Below are positions 22,880 through 32,410 of a DNA stretch of 36,850 nucleotides, piece after piece (within the stretch, counting starts at the first letter, position 1; each line of letters starts with the position of its first letter). Both the position numbers and the translations under genes were made by a program. The stretch is from assembly GCA_021205565.1 (NCBI GenBank), contig JAJPXG010000120.1, forward strand, positions 38,515-75,364. Direction: 5' to 3'. Source of the stretch: Lachnospiraceae bacterium (GTDB lineage Bacteria; Bacillota; Clostridia; Lachnospirales; Lachnospiraceae). Below the pieces are notes generated by a model. That model was not told where the DNA came from, did not search any database, and saw only the letters and a program-made list of their open reading frames with translations.

Positions 22880-24883
22880 TCAGAAAAACAATACATACAA
22901 TACCGTCAGCAAGAGTCCCAGGCAGAAAAGCAGAAGGCCGAACGACAGGCTCCTGCTGATCAGCAGAATAGCTTCCTGCATACTCCTGTAGCCGGACGCG
23001 ATCTCGTGCTCATGATCCTTATGCGGCTGCTCGCGCTGAAACACGACGTCCAGTACATCTCCGATACGATTCCATATACTCCCCGCCAGATGTGTCAGAG
23101 CGTTGCCCTCCTTTAATTCCGACCAGGCAGGCGATTCCTTAAATAAGGTGCGGCGCAGCAACACCACCACACTGTCCACAAGATTATTGGCCGCCATACA
23201 CACCACTGCGGAAATCTTTAAAGCCACTGAGACCGTCACATCCAGCAGCCTGTCCAGAATGCCGCAGATAAAACCGAACACAGACGGCAGAATCTGAAGC
23301 AGAAGAGGACGGTAGATGGTATTTTCCAGATCAATCCAATGCTGACGTCGGTACACATATACCCTCTGCCCGTTCTTCCCCTGCACCAAAACCCTGCGGA
23401 TAAAGAATACATATATGATAGCGCCTATAGAAAGAGAAATCAAGCTTGAAAACAACGCTTCCCCGGAAAAAATCTGCACGGTAACGCTCTCAAAGCGCAC
23501 GCCAAGGAAGTTTTCTCCCAGGCCGCCCACTAAACGCGCCGCGATATTGCCGCAAACTCCCACAACCGGAAAAGCCGCCGCGAGCGCCGCAAGAATGGCA
23601 CGCATCGGCCCGGACAGGTAATGCGTATTTTCATCATACGCTTTCTGCACATTTGTATCCGCGTTTTTCTCCACAAAGACTGCTATGAAAACCTTCAGCA
23701 TATAGGCAAATGTGCAGCCGCCCGCACACAGAAATAAAATCTCCACGACCTTCAGGATCGGCACCAGCGCCCCTCCAAACGCAGCAGCCTCAAGCACTCC
23801 CTCCGCCACTAAATCCGCGTATTCCGTAATTCCCTCATGCAGCAGCGTCTTGCTGGCGTAGCCCGCAAAGCCTGCCACGCCGGATAGGCTTAGAGCCGCA
23901 GCGCCGTAGCAGACCTTTAACAGCGGCTTTTTGCGGCCGAAGCCCTGAATGACATTGAAATCTCTGGAGTGCGTATGCTTTACAATCACGCCCGCAATCG
24001 TGAAAAGCACCAGCTTGGCGATAGAGTGGTTCATCACATGGAGCATGAACCCCTGCAGCGGCACGGCACTCTCCCCTTCCATCAGACCAAAGCAGCTGAT
24101 GCCGGTCAGGATGAAACCGATCTGCGAGACACTCGAGCAGGCGAAGGTTCTCTTAATGTCCACCGACCAGATCGCCAGAATCGCGCCCGTCAGCATCGTC
24201 ACCAGCCCGATCAGAAGTAAAATAAAGAAGAACAGCCCGCTTTCCCAGAACACACACAGGCATGTCATCCAGACACCGAACACACCCACCTTCGTCAGAA
24301 TGCCCGACAAAACGGCGGACGCCGGCGCCGGCGCCACCGCGTGCGCCTTCGGCAGCCAGATATGAACCGGCCACGCGCCCGCCTTGGCGCCAAAGCCGAC
24401 CATCAGGCAGACGCCCGCCGCGTACAGCTGCGTTCTGCTGATGGAAGCCAAGACTGCCTCATCACGAACCGCCACATAGAGAGCGGAATACTCCACCGTC
24501 CCAAAAAGCGACCAGAGCAAAAATACTCCCATCAGGGCGCTTAAGCCTCCGATCACGCTGATGGCCAGATACAGATTCCCGGCTTCCTTCGAACCCGGCT
24601 CTTCCTTTTCCTGCACGACCCACAGATAGGAAGAAAAACTCAGAATTTCAAAACAAACGAGCGCCGTATAAAAATCCATGGAAAGAAAAAATCCCACCGT
24701 TCCCAGGAAAGCCGCCGCCCAGGAAAGATAAAAGACCTTCAGTTTTTCGCCCTTCGGAAAATATTCTCTGCTGAACAAGGTAGCCACCGCCCACAGAATG
24801 ACAGCCAGAACGGCGAATACCGCCCGAAAACCGTCCCATGTAAAGTGCAGCCCCATGCCGCAGACCTGTCCCAGAATTCCCAT
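22880..24883 (-). CDS. NuoL/MrpA-like proton-conducting subunit, N-terminally short
   Basis: A 667-residue multi-helix protein of the complex I/Mrp antiporter superfamily. The conserved TM5 Glu is at about 79 (CFEILSFSS) and the TM7 Lys at about 167 (GFGAKAGAWPVHIWLPKAHAVAPAPASAVLSG-type region). Because this Glu lies near 136-145 in its three paralogues here, about 55 residues, or two helices, are missing at the N-terminus. The gene starts 16 bases after the previous stop with AAAGGAA upstream, so there is no space for them. The C-terminal 200 residues form extra helices, perhaps a lateral arm as in NuoL. Confidence 0.85.
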   Translation of the reverse strand: MGILGQVCGMGLHFTWDGFRAVFAVLAVILWAVATLFSREYFPKGEKLKVFYLSWAAAFLGTVGFFLSMDFYTALVCFEILSFSSYLWVVQEKEEPGSKEAGNLYLAISVIGGLSALMGVFLLWSLFGTVEYSALYVAVRDEAVLASISRTQLYAAGVCLMVGFGAKAGAWPVHIWLPKAHAVAPAPASAVLSGILTKVGVFGVWMTCLCVFWESGLFFFILLLIGLVTMLTGAILAIWSVDIKRTFACSSVSQIGFILTGISCFGLMEGESAVPLQGFMLHVMNHSIAKLVLFTIAGVIVKHTHSRDFNVIQGFGRKKPLLKVCYGAAALSLSGVAGFAGYASKTLLHEGITEYADLVAEGVLEAAAFGGALVPILKVVEILFLCAGGCTFAYMLKVFIAVFVEKNADTNVQKAYDENTHYLSGPMRAILAALAAAFPVVGVCGNIAARLVGGLGENFLGVRFESVTVQIFSGEALFSSLISLSIGAIIYVFFIRRVLVQGKNGQRVYVYRRQHWIDLENTIYRPLLLQILPSVFGFICGILDRLLDVTVSVALKISAVVCMAANNLVDSVVVLLRRTLFKESPAWSELKEGNALTHLAGSIWNRIGDVLDVVFQREQPHKDHEHEIASGYRSMQEAILLISRSLSFGLLLFCLGLLLTVLYVLFF

Positions 24884-24898
24884 TATGATTTCCTTTCC

Positions 24899-26482
24899 CT
24901 ACACAACTCCTGCCGCAATCTGCTCCAACAGCTTAATAAATGGTCCGCCGGCGACGCCGAAAGCCACAATCAGCACCGCGAACAGCAGAAGCGGTACCAG
25001 CATGTGCCAGCCAGGATCCCTCGCTTCACAGACCGCCGGCGCAGTATCAGGCTCATTTTCACCATCGGTCACAGCCGCTGCCGCAACGGATTCTATTCTG
25101 CCGTTGGTCGTCTCTGCACCGTTCGTCATGTCCGCCTTGACCATCACCGCGGCTGCCTCCGTCCCCGGGAACAATGCCCGTCCCGGGATCACCAGCATAT
25201 AAATCGAGGTCAGAAACGCTGAAATCAGCAGCGCCACAACGCCCGCCACTGCGAAATAAGTCCCGTTTTCAAAGGCCGCCCGTATCAGCTCCCACTTGCT
25301 GACAAAGCCTGCCGTGCCCGGCAAGCCTAAAAGGCCCAGGCCCGCCACAGTAAAGACCCCGAAAACGATGGGCATCCTCCGTCCCAGGCCGTCCAGCTCA
25401 TAAATATAGGTTTTCTCCGTCTTTGTGATCACTGCGCCGGCGCAGAAAAACGCTGAAATCTTGATCAGCGCGTGGAAGACGAAATGGCTCAGCGCCCCGG
25501 CCAGTCCCAGTGGACTCATGAGCGTCATGCCAAAGAGAATGTAGGACATATTGGCTATTGTGGAATAAGCCAGCCGCCGCTTGAAATGCGTCTGCTTTAA
25601 GGCCCGTATCGAGCCGTATAAAATCGTCACAATCGTCGCCGTCATGACGATATACTGCGCCGGCGTTCCTTTCAGGAAATCCGTTCCATACACATAATAG
25701 GTCAGACGGATAATCGCGAATGCTCCCGCCTTCACCACCGCCACCGCGTGCAGCAGAGCCGTCACCGGTGTAGGCGCGACGCCAGCGTCCGGGAGCCAGG
25801 AATTGAAGGGACAGACCGCCGCCTTCACACCGAATCCGAAAAACGCCAGCACATACACCAGCCTCAGAAGCCCTGCTCTGTCGCCGATCAGCGCCATATC
25901 CAGAATGCCGCCGTAGGCAAAGGACTGCCCGTCCCCGTAGACAATGCTGAAAATCAGTGCGATAAAGCCGAATGCTGCACCGCCCAGCGAATAATACAGA
26001 TATTTTCTCGCCGCCAGAATAGCCTCCCGGCTTAAGGTATGAATCACCAGCGGCACCGTGGACAGTGTCAGCAATTCATAGAAAAAATACATGGTCAGCA
26101 GATTGCCCGCCAGCGCGATCCCCAGTGTCACCCCGTAGGTCACCGTATAGAAGAGGAAAAACACCTTTTCATGCTTCTCATGCTCCATATATTCAAAGGA
26201 ATAGAGTGTGGAAAACGGCCAGAGTATACTGATTAAGCCCGCAAAGACCTTCGAGAGGCCGTCCATCTCCAGCTTGATCTGCAGATTGCCTGTAAAATAC
26301 ACCACCACAAAGCTCTCCACCGTCTCCCGCAGGATGAGATACCACACCAGCACGGACGTCAGCGTCACCATGCTCATCAGAAAAACTTCCATCTGCTTTC
26401 TGCTGCCAAATGGAAAGAAAAACGCCGCAACCCCGGCAAGCATCGGCAGAATAATCACCACTCCGAATAAAACGTGTAACAT
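24899..26482 (-). CDS. NuoM/MrpD-like antiporter subunit
   Basis: A 527-residue member of the NuoL/M/N family with about 14 helices. Key residues are Glu 136 in YFFYELLTLSTVP and Lys 220 in GFGVKAAVCPFNSWLPDA. A hydrophilic, Ala/Thr/Glu-rich segment (about 440-495) precedes the last helix. Such subunits move protons, or exchange Na+ for H+, in Mrp, Mbh and complex I. GAGGAGG lies upstream. It is the third of four such paralogues in the operon. Confidence 0.88.
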   Translation of the reverse strand: MLHVLFGVVIILPMLAGVAAFFFPFGSRKQMEVFLMSMVTLTSVLVWYLILRETVESFVVVYFTGNLQIKLEMDGLSKVFAGLISILWPFSTLYSFEYMEHEKHEKVFFLFYTVTYGVTLGIALAGNLLTMYFFYELLTLSTVPLVIHTLSREAILAARKYLYYSLGGAAFGFIALIFSIVYGDGQSFAYGGILDMALIGDRAGLLRLVYVLAFFGFGVKAAVCPFNSWLPDAGVAPTPVTALLHAVAVVKAGAFAIIRLTYYVYGTDFLKGTPAQYIVMTATIVTILYGSIRALKQTHFKRRLAYSTIANMSYILFGMTLMSPLGLAGALSHFVFHALIKISAFFCAGAVITKTEKTYIYELDGLGRRMPIVFGVFTVAGLGLLGLPGTAGFVSKWELIRAAFENGTYFAVAGVVALLISAFLTSIYMLVIPGRALFPGTEAAAVMVKADMTNGAETTNGRIESVAAAAVTDGENEPDTAPAVCEARDPGWHMLVPLLLFAVLIVAFGVAGGPFIKLLEQIAAGVV

Positions 26483-26493
26483 GGCGCCTCCTC

Positions 26494-28029
26494 TCAGAAG
26501 ATCCGCGCGATCAGATCTGTCACAATGCCCGGGAAAAGACCTACGAACAACGCCAGCACGGACATCAGACCGATCGGCAAAAGCATCATCCAGTTTGCTT
26601 CGTTCTTTTCATAAACCGGTTCGGCGCTCTCCTGCACTCCCGTTTTGCCTGCGGCTCCATCCGCCTTACCCTTTTCTAAGTCTGTACCCTTCATTTTCCC
26701 GGAAACCTCCGGCAGATATCCCTGTATCGCAATTGGGAACAGATACCCAGCCGTCAGCAGCGCTGAAATTAACAGCACCGCCGGTCCCAGCACACTGAAC
26801 ACCGGAATATCACAGTTTAACGCGCCAACCGCCAGATACCACTTGGCGATAAAGCCGCCCGTCGGTGGAATGCCCACCAGGCTTAAGGACGCCAGGGTAA
26901 AGAAAAACATGGTTACCGGCATCTGCTTTCCGATCCCGTCAAGCTCGCTGACATACTTTTTGCCGGTTTTGTAAATAATCGCGCCGGCGCAGAGAAAGAG
27001 CGCGCTCTTCACCAGTGCGTGGCAGACCACCTGCAGCATGGCGCCTGTAAAGGAATCTCCCGTACTCAGGCAGAAAAGACCGAAAAGCACATAAGAAACC
27101 TGACTGACCGTGGAATAGGCCAGCCTCTTTTTTAACAGCTTCTCCCGAAACGCCAGCATGGAGCCCATAAAGACCGTCATCAGAGACAGTGTCAGAAGCG
27201 CCGTCTGCACCCAGGTACCGGCAAGTGCTTCCGGTCTGCACACAAAGTAAAGCACTCTTAAAATGCCCAGCACACCGCCCTTGGTAATCACCGCGGAGAG
27301 CACCGCGCTTGCGGGCGCCGGCGCAACCGGATGCGCCGTCGGCAGCCAGGCGTGCAGCGGGAACATACCCGCCTTCACGGAAAAGCCCAGCACCGTCACA
27401 AAAACCGCGGAGAGCATCCCGCCGGTCACGGCCGCACCATTTAGCGTTCCCCCGGCGATAAATGATGTGTCGACCCCGTGTGTGCTGAAATAAAACAGAC
27501 CGAACAGGACCAGAAAAGCGCCCGCCAGACTGTAAAACAGATATTTCAGCGCCGCCATAATGCTCTCATGCGTCATTTCATGCAGCACCGGTGGGAATGA
27601 CAGAAGCGTCATAAACTCGAAGAAAACATAGTAGGTCAGCAGATTTCCCGCGTAGTCCAGACCGATCAGCACGCCAAGCGTCATGATAAAGAAGCCGAAG
27701 TACCGGTGCCAGTCCTTCTCCTCCTTCATGTATTCCCCGGAAAACAGCGCCACCAGTATCCAGATAAAAGCCATCAGACAGGAAAAAAGCTTCCCCACCG
27801 TATCCAGCTTCAGGACCACCTCAAGCCCCTTCGTGAAGGAAAACAGAATATACTCCGCCTCGCCGTTCAGGCGAAAGGCGTTCGCAACCACAAAGATAAA
27901 GCACAAAAGCAGCACGTCCACGCTGATCCCGCACAGAGTCTTTAAATCAGCCTTTTTTCCCAGACATAAAATCATAAGTCCGGCGAGAACCGGCAGTAAA
28001 ATGGGAGCCAGCAAGCAAAATAAATTCAT
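26494..28029 (-). CDS. NuoM/MrpD-like antiporter subunit
   Basis: A 511-residue paralogue of the neighbouring subunits. Glu 138 (VFFEFMTLLSFP) and Lys 219 (GFSVKAGMFPLHAWLPTAHPVAPAPAS-type region) are kept. A charged linker (about 445-480) precedes the final helix. The ATG at 28029 has GGAGGAGG and follows the previous stop by 13 bases; the open frame to 28050 overlaps that gene and is not needed. Confidence 0.88.
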   Translation of the reverse strand: MNLFCLLAPILLPVLAGLMILCLGKKADLKTLCGISVDVLLLCFIFVVANAFRLNGEAEYILFSFTKGLEVVLKLDTVGKLFSCLMAFIWILVALFSGEYMKEEKDWHRYFGFFIMTLGVLIGLDYAGNLLTYYVFFEFMTLLSFPPVLHEMTHESIMAALKYLFYSLAGAFLVLFGLFYFSTHGVDTSFIAGGTLNGAAVTGGMLSAVFVTVLGFSVKAGMFPLHAWLPTAHPVAPAPASAVLSAVITKGGVLGILRVLYFVCRPEALAGTWVQTALLTLSLMTVFMGSMLAFREKLLKKRLAYSTVSQVSYVLFGLFCLSTGDSFTGAMLQVVCHALVKSALFLCAGAIIYKTGKKYVSELDGIGKQMPVTMFFFTLASLSLVGIPPTGGFIAKWYLAVGALNCDIPVFSVLGPAVLLISALLTAGYLFPIAIQGYLPEVSGKMKGTDLEKGKADGAAGKTGVQESAEPVYEKNEANWMMLLPIGLMSVLALFVGLFPGIVTDLIARIF

Positions 28030-28042
28030 CGTCCCCTCCTCC

Positions 28043-29545
28043 TTAAGCAAACATGTGAAGCCCCTCTGTAATCAGATCCACAAAGGGCTGTGAGAAGATT
28101 CCCAGGGTAAAATTCAGTATGACAAAGCCGACGATTGCGGCTGTATACAGGCGGTTCGCGCCCCAGACTGTGCGGGACTCGTCCTTTACTCCCGAAGGCA
28201 CATAGATACGGATTACCGTCTTTAAGTAATAAATCGCGTTTAAAATGGTACTGACCGCCAGCACAATCATCGTCGGCAGGAGCTTGCCCTCGTTGGAAAC
28301 GCAGGCCTGCGCAAACAAAAGCTTACTGACAAAGCCCGCAAAAAGCGGCACGCCCACCATGGAAAGGGAGGCGATCGTAAAGCCGATGCCCGCGATCACA
28401 TTGCGGTAGGCCGCGCCCGTCAGTCGGATGAATTTCCGGCTGTAACCTGACATGTCCGTCAGTCCGATTGTGGAGATAAAGACCAGGGCCTTGCTCACAG
28501 AGTGGCTGAATATATGAAATACCGCCGCGATCATTCCCACTTCCGTGCCCAGGCCGATGCCCATGTAAATATAACCAATCTGCGCGATAGACGAGAAAGC
28601 GATCATGCGCCGCACATCATTCTCCCGGATGGCGCTTAAGGAACCAAAAATCATGCCCGCCAGGCCAAACACAAAGAGGACGTTGACAATGTGCGTCTCC
28701 TGAAACACCTCAAAGCCAACCACGCGGTAAATAATCTTGATCAGCAGGAAAATATAGCCCTTGCTGACCAGACTCGATAAAATGGCCGCGCTGGAGATTG
28801 TCGAATAGCCATAGGCGTCCGGCAGCCAGGTATGGAACGGAAAGAGCGCGCTCTTGATCGCCAGGCCCACGCACATCAAAGCGATGGAGACAAGCAGGGG
28901 GACATGATACTCGCCGCTTGCCGCCAGTGCCGCCACGGACTCCTGAATATTGCTCATCAGAAGATGCCCAGTAATGCCGTACATCATGCAGATGCCCAAA
29001 AGTAAGAGACCGCTTCCCAGCAGGTTCATAATCATATACCGCACCGCCGCCTCAATCGTGCGTCCGATCTGACGGATCATGATCAGGCCGCAGGCCGCGA
29101 TGGTATTGATTTCCACGAATACATACGCGGTAAATAAGTCGTTGGTATAAATCAGCGCCAGAAGCGAGGTCAGCAGCAGATTGACCAGCACATAATAATA
29201 ATTGACCTTCGTCTGCTCCACTTCCTCGTCCAGCTTGTGATACCCGCCCATCAGGGACAGAAGCATCACCAGACAGAACATGAGCGCTGTCAGCGCCTCC
29301 AGCACACCCGCGCGGATTTCATTGCCCCACGGCGCCGGAAAATGCCCCATGGTATAGACAAAATATGTCCCCGTCTGCAGGGTGTATCCCAGCGTAATCG
29401 CGGACAGGATCATCACCGTGATAATCGCCCCGGCGTTGACGCGTTTGGCCGCTTTCCCCGGCAGCACGCTGCACACCACGCCGGAGATCAGGGCAATCAT
29501 GATACTGAAGAAAGGAAGATTCTGCAGGAACTGATTGAGTGTCAT
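28043..29545 (-). CDS. mrpD: MrpD-like antiporter subunit
   Basis: A 500-residue subunit and the closest to classical MrpD/MbhH by position after mrpC. Glu 145 (VFVEINTIAACGL) and Lys 231 (LAIKSALFPFHTWLPDAYGYS-type) are present. The ATG directly abuts the mrpC TAG, and GGAGGAG lies within the end of mrpC. MrpD is one of the ion-translocating subunits of the Mrp complex. Confidence 0.92.
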   Translation of the reverse strand: MTLNQFLQNLPFFSIMIALISGVVCSVLPGKAAKRVNAGAIITVMILSAITLGYTLQTGTYFVYTMGHFPAPWGNEIRAGVLEALTALMFCLVMLLSLMGGYHKLDEEVEQTKVNYYYVLVNLLLTSLLALIYTNDLFTAYVFVEINTIAACGLIMIRQIGRTIEAAVRYMIMNLLGSGLLLLGICMMYGITGHLLMSNIQESVAALAASGEYHVPLLVSIALMCVGLAIKSALFPFHTWLPDAYGYSTISSAAILSSLVSKGYIFLLIKIIYRVVGFEVFQETHIVNVLFVFGLAGMIFGSLSAIRENDVRRMIAFSSIAQIGYIYMGIGLGTEVGMIAAVFHIFSHSVSKALVFISTIGLTDMSGYSRKFIRLTGAAYRNVIAGIGFTIASLSMVGVPLFAGFVSKLLFAQACVSNEGKLLPTMIVLAVSTILNAIYYLKTVIRIYVPSGVKDESRTVWGANRLYTAAIVGFVILNFTLGIFSQPFVDLITEGLHMFA

Positions 29546-29926
29546 CTACTTCTCCTCCTCTCCCTTTTTGATGATTTCCGTAATCTCATCCAGGTTCAGC
29601 GTATGATACCTGCGATATAATCGGATGGTAAGGGAAAGCATCACCGCCGTCACTGACACGCTCACTACGATGCCCGTCAGTACCAGGCCGGCCGGAATGG
29701 GGTTGATATAAGCCTCCACGTCCGTCACGCCATCTGTCACAATCGGAGCGCTGCGCCCCTCGATGTAGCCCATGCTCGCCAGAAAGAGATACACGGCCGT
29801 GTCCATGATATTTAAGCCGATAATTTTCTTAATCAGATTCTTCTGCAGCAGTAGGTTGAAAAAGCCGATACCGAAAAGTACCATCGCCACCGCCGACATA
29901 TAATTTTCCGCAAAATTCGGACCCAT
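29546..29926 (-). CDS. mrpC: MrpC/NuoK-like subunit
   Basis: A 126-residue protein with three helices, homologous to NuoK. NLLLQKNLIKKIIGLNIMDTAVYLF and the NPIPAGLVLTGIVVSVSVTA region are diagnostic for MrpC/MnhC. It forms part of the ion path next to MrpD. Its ATG directly follows the previous TAA, and AAAGGAGG lies inside the end of that gene. Confidence 0.93.
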   Translation of the reverse strand: MGPNFAENYMSAVAMVLFGIGFFNLLLQKNLIKKIIGLNIMDTAVYLFLASMGYIEGRSAPIVTDGVTDVEAYINPIPAGLVLTGIVVSVSVTAVMLSLTIRLYRRYHTLNLDEITEIIKKGEEEK

Positions 29927-30970
29927 TTAATAGCCTCCTTTCCGGAAGAGCACATAGAATGAATACATCGTACAGGCCACTACCAGCCCCACGCAGATAT
30001 TCAGAGGCAGGATCAGGCCGGCGCTTAAAATCCGCCCCGGCGTACCTGTGGAAATGATGCTTTCCAGTTCATTTGCGCCGGTGAAAAAGGAATAGCTTTT
30101 CGCCAGTGCGTAAAAGCCCAGCGCGCAGAAGCTGACCACCTTATAGGTTTTCGCTGTAAAAAGCTTCTCCATCCGCTGAAAGCCATAGGCGTTGGCATAC
30201 AAAATCAGGCTCGCGCCAATGACCGCGCCGCCGGAGAAGCCGCCGCCCGGCCCCAGGTGACCGCATAAAATAATGTAAATTCCGAAAATCAGCAGCATCG
30301 GAACCAGAAGGAAGGCAACCGTTCTTAAGATCGTGTCATGCTCCGGCTCCAGCGTTTTTTTATGGGTATAAGCCGCTTCCTCGGCGGAAAGCTTTTCCTT
30401 CTCCTCTTTACTGTCTATGCGCATCAGGATCATGACCACAATGGTAGCGATGAAAAGGACGTTGCTCTCGCCCAGCGTATCAAACGCACGGTAGTCAAGA
30501 ATCATGCCCGACACGATATTAACCGCACCGGTTTCCTCAAGCCCCTGCTCAATATAACGCTGTGCCACCTCGTTGGAGGCGGGATTATCGGCGCTGCCAA
30601 AGGGCGGCATCCAGGATACCGTCACTAAAAGCAGGGCGACAATGGCAATGCACATCACCGTTGCCAGCACCGGGTAAGCTTTGTCAAAGGCAACCTTCAG
30701 GAGCCTGCGGCCCGTGGGGACGAGACGGTCGGTGCTTTCCACCGTATTGAGGATGCCTTCGGGAATCTGCTGCCGTAATTTTTCACGGGAAGCATTCTCC
30801 GCAGCCTTCTGTGCAGTCTCCTGCACAGTCTCATCCGTCTGTCCTGGCGCGTTCTTCGGCGGCTTCATCTCCAGTTCGCCCAGATACATGTCCTGCTCTC
30901 CCTCCATCCAGGTGTGAAAGCGTTCCTTTAAAGAAGGACGGGCGGCTTTTTCTTTATCCAGATCAATCAT
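29927..30970 (-). CDS. mrpB: MbhE-MrpB fusion subunit
   Basis: A 347-residue protein. A hydrophilic cytoplasmic N-terminus (about 1-100) is followed by a MbhE-like part with VNIVSGMILDYRAFDTLGE (the tail of MrpA in Mrp systems), then a charged linker and a MrpB domain with LCGHLGPGGGFSGGAVIG. In Mbh these are separate subunits (E and F). In Mrp the E part belongs to MrpA. The ATG at 30970 has AAGGAGG; it overlaps the DUF4040 gene stop by 8 bases. Confidence 0.9.
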   Translation of the reverse strand: MIDLDKEKAARPSLKERFHTWMEGEQDMYLGELEMKPPKNAPGQTDETVQETAQKAAENASREKLRQQIPEGILNTVESTDRLVPTGRRLLKVAFDKAYPVLATVMCIAIVALLLVTVSWMPPFGSADNPASNEVAQRYIEQGLEETGAVNIVSGMILDYRAFDTLGESNVLFIATIVVMILMRIDSKEEKEKLSAEEAAYTHKKTLEPEHDTILRTVAFLLVPMLLIFGIYIILCGHLGPGGGFSGGAVIGASLILYANAYGFQRMEKLFTAKTYKVVSFCALGFYALAKSYSFFTGANELESIISTGTPGRILSAGLILPLNICVGLVVACTMYSFYVLFRKGGY

Positions 30971-31241
30971 GGTCGTCCTCCTTCTTTTCTTTCTCATCGG
31001 ATTCCCCATTCACGGCATTGATTCTCTTTAATGCCACGAAAAAGAGAATACTCGTGACGCCCGCGCCTACTGCGGCCTCCGTGATCGCCAGGTCAGGCGA
31101 TTCCAAGCACACCCACAAAATGGACATGATCAGGCTGTACGACATATATATAATGATGGAATTCAGCAGATTTCTGGAAAAAGTCACGGAAATCGCGCAG
31201 ATCACCAGGAAACCCAGCAATAAATATTGAAAAATCGTCAC
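30963..31241 (-). CDS. DUF4040/MbhD-like subunit
   Basis: A 92-residue, three-helix protein. SLIMSILWVCLESPDLAITEAAVGAGVTSILFFVAL is the DUF4040 signature found in MbhD and in the C-terminal part of MrpA, with the conserved PDLAITEAAVG. The best start is GTG at 31241: it overlaps the mrpG stop as GTGA and has GAGGTG at 8 bases. An ATG at 31259 is an alternative. Confidence 0.88.
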   Translation of the reverse strand: MTIFQYLLLGFLVICAISVTFSRNLLNSIIIYMSYSLIMSILWVCLESPDLAITEAAVGAGVTSILFFVALKRINAVNGESDEKEKKEDDHD

Positions 31242-31570
31242 AATTCCGTCACCTCGCATTCTTTCTCCAGATCCGGATTGGTCGCCGTCTCCATGCGGGA
31301 AATCAGATGAGAGGAAACCGGGGACGCACACCACAAAAACAGGATGACAAGTCCCATTTTCAGCGTGGAAAACTGAAAGCCGTTTAAGATCATCAGTCCA
31401 ACCAGCGATGAGCCCAGTCCCAGCGTATCACCCACAGCCGCAGCGTGCATCCGGTTTAACACATAATGAAACTTAAATACGCCGAAGACCTCCAGCACAA
31501 ACGCAATCAGGCCAATCAGCAGAAATGCCGCGCCTAAAAGAAAGCGCACCCATTCAGACACCGTCAGCAT
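31238..31570 (-). CDS. mrpG: MrpG subunit
   Basis: A 110-residue subunit with three helices. The motif FKFHYVLNRMHAAAVGDTLG is diagnostic for MrpG/MnhG. The ATG at 31570 overlaps the end of mrpF by 17 bases; an ATG eight codons earlier is also possible. Confidence 0.92.
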   Translation of the reverse strand: MLTVSEWVRFLLGAAFLLIGLIAFVLEVFGVFKFHYVLNRMHAAAVGDTLGLGSSLVGLMILNGFQFSTLKMGLVILFLWCASPVSSHLISRMETATNPDLEKECEVTEL

Positions 31571-31916
31571 GCTCTCCACTTCCTTTCTCAGCATCTGTCT
31601 TTTCAGAATCCTTTTTAGCCGTCCTGCTGTCCGTATAAACCTTCGTCAGCACCACCACCGCCAGGAAACCGATCATGGCGTAAATCAGACAGATATCCAT
31701 CAGATATCCCTCCTTAAGAATCACCGCCATAATCGCAATCATCACAGTGACCATCGTATTGATCATATTGATGGCGACAATGCGGTCTGACACGGACGGC
31801 CCCCGCACCGCGCGGATCAGGCTTAAGAGCACCAACACAATCAAAAGCAGAAGCGCGCCGATGAGAAAATACCGGGAACAGCCTTCCAGCAGAGTCATAT
31901 TTTCCAGAACCGTCAT
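31554..31916 (-). CDS. mrpF: MrpF subunit
   Basis: A 120-residue subunit with three helices and the family motif RAVRGPSVSDRIVAINMINT. The C-terminal tail is hydrophilic (Lys/Glu/Asp). The start overlaps the mrpE stop as ATGA. Confidence 0.93.
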   Translation of the reverse strand: MTVLENMTLLEGCSRYFLIGALLLLIVLVLLSLIRAVRGPSVSDRIVAINMINTMVTVMIAIMAVILKEGYLMDICLIYAMIGFLAVVVLTKVYTDSRTAKKDSEKTDAEKGSGEHADGV

Positions 31917-32386
31917 TGCTTTCCTGCCTCCTTCTCCATTTTCTCCAAAAGACGCACGAAGACGGAGCTGTCAAGTCCCTGCGCCATGCTTTTATCCAGG
32001 CAGTGGACTGTGAATTCATCGTCCTGCAGATTCACCGTGATCGTCCCCGGCGTCAGCGTGATGCTGTTGGCCAGCACCGCCCGCGCTGTCTGCGTCTTTA
32101 AAGACGCGTGAAAAGTCACCAGCACAGGCTCCGGTTTCTGATATAGATTTAAAATGATCCCCAGCAGAACTATGTTTGCCTTTACAACTTCCCAAAGCAG
32201 CACCGCCAGATACTCCACAATCCTCAAAAGCTGTTTTATAATCAGGATATCCTTTTGAACGCTGTAGTCCATATATTTACAGATAAACCAGTAAATCACC
32301 GCCGCGATCACCAGGCCGAAAAGAACGATCTCCAAAGTAATCTGTCCGTTAAACAGAATCCACATGATAAAAAATAAAATGTACAT
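31913..32386 (-). CDS. mrpE: MrpE subunit
   Basis: A 157-residue subunit, first of the antiporter operon. Two N-terminal helices (MYILFFIMWILFNGQITLEIVLFG region) precede a soluble domain with ANSITLTPGTITVNL and FTVHCLD, as in MrpE/MnhE. AGGGAC lies upstream. The gene begins 51 bases after trxA, from which it is separated by a GC hairpin. Confidence 0.93.
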   Translation of the reverse strand: MYILFFIMWILFNGQITLEIVLFGLVIAAVIYWFICKYMDYSVQKDILIIKQLLRIVEYLAVLLWEVVKANIVLLGIILNLYQKPEPVLVTFHASLKTQTARAVLANSITLTPGTITVNLQDDEFTVHCLDKSMAQGLDSSVFVRLLEKMEKEAGKQ

Positions 32387-32410
32387 ATTTTGTCCCTATA
32401 TAAAGAGAAC

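Noticed and set aside
22880-32386. Complex I (Nuo) operon
   Set aside because: MrpE, F, G, B and DUF4040 subunits are diagnostic of Mrp/Mbh-type modules, and no quinone or NADH-linked subunits are present.
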